Position numbers and translations under genes: made by a program
The notes under the pieces: model-generated
Seen by the model: the letters and a program-made list of their open reading frames with translations, nothing else
What the model was told of the DNA's origin: nothing
The model's database searches: none
Shown here: positions 6,919 to 9,741 of the stretch, in pieces
How the letters are laid out: each line of letters opens with the position of its first letter
Position numbering within the stretch: position 1 is the first letter of the stretch
Origin: CAZWVA01 sp964636885
GTDB taxonomy: Bacteria > Desulfobacterota_D > UBA1144 > Nemesobacterales > CSP1-2
DNA: 9,741 nucleotides
Direction: 5' to 3'
NCBI GenBank assembly: GCA_964636885.1
Contig: CAZWVA010000079.1
Span: 1 to 9,741 of the forward strand

Positions 6919-6924
6919 CCTCCT
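6919..6924 (-). promoter_or_regulatory. Ribosome binding site of the 427-residue protein
   Basis: AGGAGG lies 6 nt before the ATG at 6912, within a GAGGAGGAGAGAT leader. It is a strong site and supports this start. Confidence 0.75.
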
Positions 6925-7007
6925 CTACTAAAACAGAGTATCCTGGTGTTCGAGTTGTCGAGCCGTCAATTAAACCCGACTACCTGGACGATTACCCACC
7001 CGGCGCC

Positions 7008-9062
7008 TTAAACAAGTTTCGTATCCTTTCCCAGTCTCGAATGTCGTTCAACCCTTCCGCCCTCCTCCCCTCCCATGACGACCGTGCCCGATCCGATGGC
7101 GGCATCGATCCCAAGGCGGATAGGGCCATAGTCGGCTATCTTACCCATCCCTACATATGTACCGATTCCGAGTCTCATGTCTCCAATTACACGGAGGTTG
7201 TACGCCGTATGGGCCGGCCTTTCTTCATCGAGGATCCGCTTCAGTCCCTTTTCATATCGGGTGAATTCCCATCTGGAGAGGTCGAGGACGATTGTAAAGC
7301 GGTGAGCCATCTGAAGAAACGGGTCTTCCGGGGATTGCACGGAATCGCGAAGGGCGACCCTTCCGAGTATAGAGTCGTCCCCTAGTCTGAATCCCCTCAC
7401 CGGGGTTTCGATGAGAAGGCTATCCACCCCAACCCTAAAATCCACACCCAGGACCATCGGTCTTCCCACCCGTGAGTGCTCTATGATAAGTGGGGTACTT
7501 CCCGTGTATATCTCAACTAGCCTCCGTATTCCAGGCGGAGTGCCCTTGGATTTATAGAGCTCCGATGCCTCCCGTATAAACTGGCGCTTCTTCTCCTCAG
7601 GCCAATCCTCCTCAAGGGCGAGGTTGAGCCAGGAAGCGAGCCATGGAAGAAAGCCATGAGGAGTGGTATCGGGGTCAAAATACTCAAAAACGCGCCCTAT
7701 CTCCGTCTCTAGGTCAAAAAAAACCGTTTCAAAAAGTGAAAGGAACCTTTCTAAAAACCCCTTGCTTATCGGGTCTTCCTGATATACGGCAGGTAGATAA
7801 CGGAGGTACGAGATACGCGGATAGTAAACCCGCATTTCTCTTAAAACGGGTCTAACCCCTTCGTCGAAGGTCGATAGGATCAACTTCAACCACAGGTATC
7901 GCCCCGTCTTTTCCCTAAAGAGCATCCCCTTTGGGTTTCTCTCAGGACCGATCCATGCCCCTATTTCATTGTCTATAGAAGCCGCCTTTTCCTGTACCGA
8001 TCTTTTGGGATCGGAGAGTATACCTTCAATACCCGTTTTTAAGGCCGCATCGTCAGACGAGTAGTAATAGACATCGAGAGCGGTCCTGGGGGGCAGATCC
8101 ACATTTAAAGCGAGCCTGTGCCACTGACAGTCCTCGATACCGCTGTCCAGCGTCTTCGAATAATAAACCCCATCCCCTTTGGTGAATGTGCCCCGGGGGT
8201 CTAAGAGGGCGATCCCCCCGTCAACACTTACATAGAGTTTGCCTTCGCAATCGGTGGCAAGCCCCCGAATCCCACCAGAAAAACCGGGGATTTGGGTCTT
8301 TCCTATGTAGCTCCCATCGGGGTCAAATTGATGAATCGACTGAGCGGTATCCCCAACGAATACGTTTCCCCTTCTATCAACCGCTATCACGGTGGGTTGG
8401 AAGCCGCCCGGTATCTTTGTAAAATCGCCAAGAACCCCCAGGTATTCTCCCCGTTCTGTAAACACGAGAAAGCCGGTGTATCCTCCATCCATCACATATA
8501 GGGTGTTCCCTTTTCCCACGACTAGTCCCATGGGCTCTTTCAGTTGAGATTCGCCAAAACCCTCAATAAAAAGGGCGTTTTCTTCGTACCTAAGAATCCT
8601 ATGCGATTCTCTATCGAGTACATAGAGATGCCCGAGTTCGTCCAGTGCTATATCCACAGGCCCTTCGAGATCCCCTATCACATATTTGATCTGAGAATCC
8701 TCCCTCGAAAACCCAAGTACCCTGTGGCTTTTACTATCTAAAACCCAGAGCGTGAGTCTATCCATGATCATTCTCGAATCCGAACTAAAATCGCCTGGGG
8801 AGGAGATCCGTTCCAGTATCCGAGCTCCAGTGTCGTAGAGGTAAATTTGGCGGGTCTCTCTATCCATTAGATAAACCCGTCCGCACTCGTCTACCGCTAA
8901 ACCACCTGGGTACTCTATACATACCCCCTGGACCCAACCGACGAATGCGGGCTTTGGGTAAAGGGTTATGCCTCCCTCTACCGCCTCAAGGCGATAGAGA
9001 AGGCCGCTTTCCCACTGTGCCTGGGTTTTAAAGACCTGTACCTTGAATTCTTCGGGATTCAC
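7008..9062 (-). CDS. Phage tail protein I (gpI/Afp12-like baseplate component) with N-terminal beta-propeller
   Basis: The product is 684 residues. Residues about 50-295 contain five to six repeats of the NHL type (GGLAVDECGRVYLMDRETRQIYLYD, split here as GGLAVDECGRVYL and MDRETRQIYLYD, then VDIALDELGHLYVLDRESHR, MGLVVGKGNTLYVMD, VIAVDRRGNVFVGDTAQSI, RGLATDCEGKLYVSVDGG), predicting a beta-propeller. Residues 300-415 form a beta-rich linker. Residues 419-530 (LRYLPAVYQEDPISKGFLER, then FLPWLASWLNL and ELYKSKGTPPGIRRLVEIYTG) match the phage tail protein I family (TIGR02242), equivalent to Afp12/Pvc12. In contractile systems this protein joins the J protein to form the baseplate wedge. The C-terminus carries five short LG-x-x-x-x-[VIL] motifs between 538 and 684. 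GTG at 9062 is the likely start: an in-frame TAA lies at 9087-9089, and AGAGG lies just upstream of the GTG. Fusion to a propeller goes well beyond the usual length of a plain gpI protein. Confidence 0.88.
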   Translation of the reverse strand: MNPEEFKVQVFKTQAQWESGLLYRLEAVEGGITLYPKPAFVGWVQGVCIEYPGGLAVDECGRVYLMDRETRQIYLYDTGARILERISSPGDFSSDSRMIMDRLTLWVLDSKSHRVLGFSREDSQIKYVIGDLEGPVDIALDELGHLYVLDRESHRILRYEENALFIEGFGESQLKEPMGLVVGKGNTLYVMDGGYTGFLVFTERGEYLGVLGDFTKIPGGFQPTVIAVDRRGNVFVGDTAQSIHQFDPDGSYIGKTQIPGFSGGIRGLATDCEGKLYVSVDGGIALLDPRGTFTKGDGVYYSKTLDSGIEDCQWHRLALNVDLPPRTALDVYYYSSDDAALKTGIEGILSDPKRSVQEKAASIDNEIGAWIGPERNPKGMLFREKTGRYLWLKLILSTFDEGVRPVLREMRVYYPRISYLRYLPAVYQEDPISKGFLERFLSLFETVFFDLETEIGRVFEYFDPDTTPHGFLPWLASWLNLALEEDWPEEKKRQFIREASELYKSKGTPPGIRRLVEIYTGSTPLIIEHSRVGRPMVLGVDFRVGVDSLLIETPVRGFRLGDDSILGRVALRDSVQSPEDPFLQMAHRFTIVLDLSRWEFTRYEKGLKRILDEERPAHTAYNLRVIGDMRLGIGTYVGMGKIADYGPIRLGIDAAIGSGTVVMGGEEGGRVERHSRLGKDTKLV

Positions 9063-9146
9063 TTTGCCTCTATGTATATGGCTCGTTTAGCCACGGAGTG
9101 GATGCAACCGGGAGAGAAACCCATTCCATAATGTAGGCTACAAATA

Positions 9147-9741
9147 CTACACTACAAACTCCAACCGGTGTTCTCCAGAGAAAACGAGGGCGGTTGGAGG
9201 TATCCTTATAATGTCTCCTTCTCGGTATCGCCCTTCTGCGCTCAGAGAAACACCCGTTACGTAGTCCACACCCTCCACACCGTCTACCATCTGGTATATC
9301 TCGGATGGGAAGACCGAANNNNNNNNNNNNNNNNNNNNNNNNNNNNNNNNNNNNNNNNNNNNNNNNNNCGCCTTTTAATGGGTCTAAGAAGTCTTCGATT
9401 GCCTTTTGGATACGTTTTCCCACCTCGGTTGGACTGCTCTTTTTCATTATATGAACCCTGCACCTAACGGAAACCCTCACGTACTCAGGACCTATGACGT
9501 ATAGATCCGTAGTGATAAGCCTGTGAGTGTCCAGATGCCTTAAAACGGTTTGAAGAAACCCCTCTCCGGGGATAGGGGTAACCGTTCCTTCCCTTGCATA
9601 GGGAACCACCACGACCGTGACCGCGCCCGGATAAGGGATGCAGGGGAAATTGGGGTTATAGTTCGGTATGGCATATGCCCTTGCCACCATCAGACCGGGT
9701 GTAGAGAGGGCAACGAGTTCATAGTCATCCGAATTGATCGC
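9147..9741 (-). CDS. Baseplate assembly protein J-like (Afp11/Pvc11-like), C-terminal part, interrupted by an assembly gap
   Basis: The frame is open to the right edge, so the start lies outside the window. Right of the gap the protein reads INSDDYELVALSTPGLMVAR, then AYAIPNYNPN, PGAVTVVVVPYA, GFLQTVLRHLDTHRLITTDL, YVRVSVRCRVHI and FLDPLKG. This is the usual C-terminal half of baseplate J proteins of contractile tails, which build the wedge that triggers sheath contraction. Left of the 50-N block the true continuation is in another frame: SVFPSEIYQMVDGVEGVDYV, TGVSLSAEGRYREGDIIRIP and a final LEFVV, with TAG at 9147-9149. Reading straight through 50 N gives a false tail ending at 9070. The missing DNA must be 1 more than a multiple of 3 in length. 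Family members usually have a loop resembling GGPDGTGWPFGR here, suggesting roughly 31 missing bases (inference). The next gene starts 84 nt downstream. Confidence 0.88.
9319..9368. other. Assembly gap of 50 N inside the baseplate J gene
   Basis: Exactly 50 unknown bases, a typical placeholder length. The reading frames on the two sides are incompatible with 50 bases but compatible with any length of the form 3k+1, so the gap size is nominal. Confidence 0.95.

Noticed and set aside
6930..6975. TTGACG on the minus strand before the 427-residue gene as a promoter
   Set aside because: The nearest -10-like GATACT lies 21 nt away, too far; the genes are better explained as one operon.
9070..9146. 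Extension of the baseplate J reading frame to a stop at 9070
   Set aside because: It exists only if the gap is exactly 50 bases; the family-typical ending lies in another frame and stops at 9147.

Overview
The window reads as bacterial chromosome or metagenome-derived sequence of middling GC content, with frequent AGG/AGA arginine codons. It is draft quality: there is a 50-base N block at 9319-9368. The ACT-domain tail of a homoserine dehydrogenase and an OmpA-like peptidoglycan-binding domain both point to bacteria. The phylum cannot be settled from this sequence.

Layout. At the left edge (1-210, + strand) is the 3' end of a housekeeping gene, homoserine dehydrogenase. Everything else is on the minus strand and reads right to left as one locus: a baseplate J-like protein (9741 to 9147, running off the window), a tail protein I with an N-terminal beta-propeller (9062-7008), two cysteine-rich paralogues of a tail-associated family (6912-5629 and 5572-4193), a large DUF4157/OmpA-like multidomain protein (4020-1528) and a smaller protein (1328-378) that shares only a short N-terminal segment with the DUF4157 protein. 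The two gene sets converge across 211-377. No gene-free stretch exceeds 200 bases.

Interpretation. Baseplate J followed by tail protein I, then accessory proteins and a DUF4157 protein, is the pattern of the distal end of an extracellular contractile injection system (eCIS; phage-tail-like particles such as Afp, PVC and MACs). Sheath, tube, LysM, spike, baseplate gp25 and AAA ATPase genes are not in the window and would be expected beyond base 9741. The J and I proteins would build the baseplate wedge. The propeller and the Ig-like C-terminus of one paralogue could contact the target surface. The DUF4157 protein and the small last gene look like cargo. Their common segment of the form SPVxxILxLQ[RK]TxGNxAV suggests a shared loading or targeting signal.

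Most notable points: the shared N-terminal segment on two otherwise unrelated proteins; the mosaic build of the DUF4157 protein, whose arginine codon use changes between its DUF4157 part and its C-terminal part; a cysteine/proline-rich hydrophobic block in its middle; a perfect 9-bp GC-rich hairpin with a T tract just upstream of its start; and the assembly gap, which puts a naive translation of the baseplate J gene in the wrong frame for its last 56 residues.
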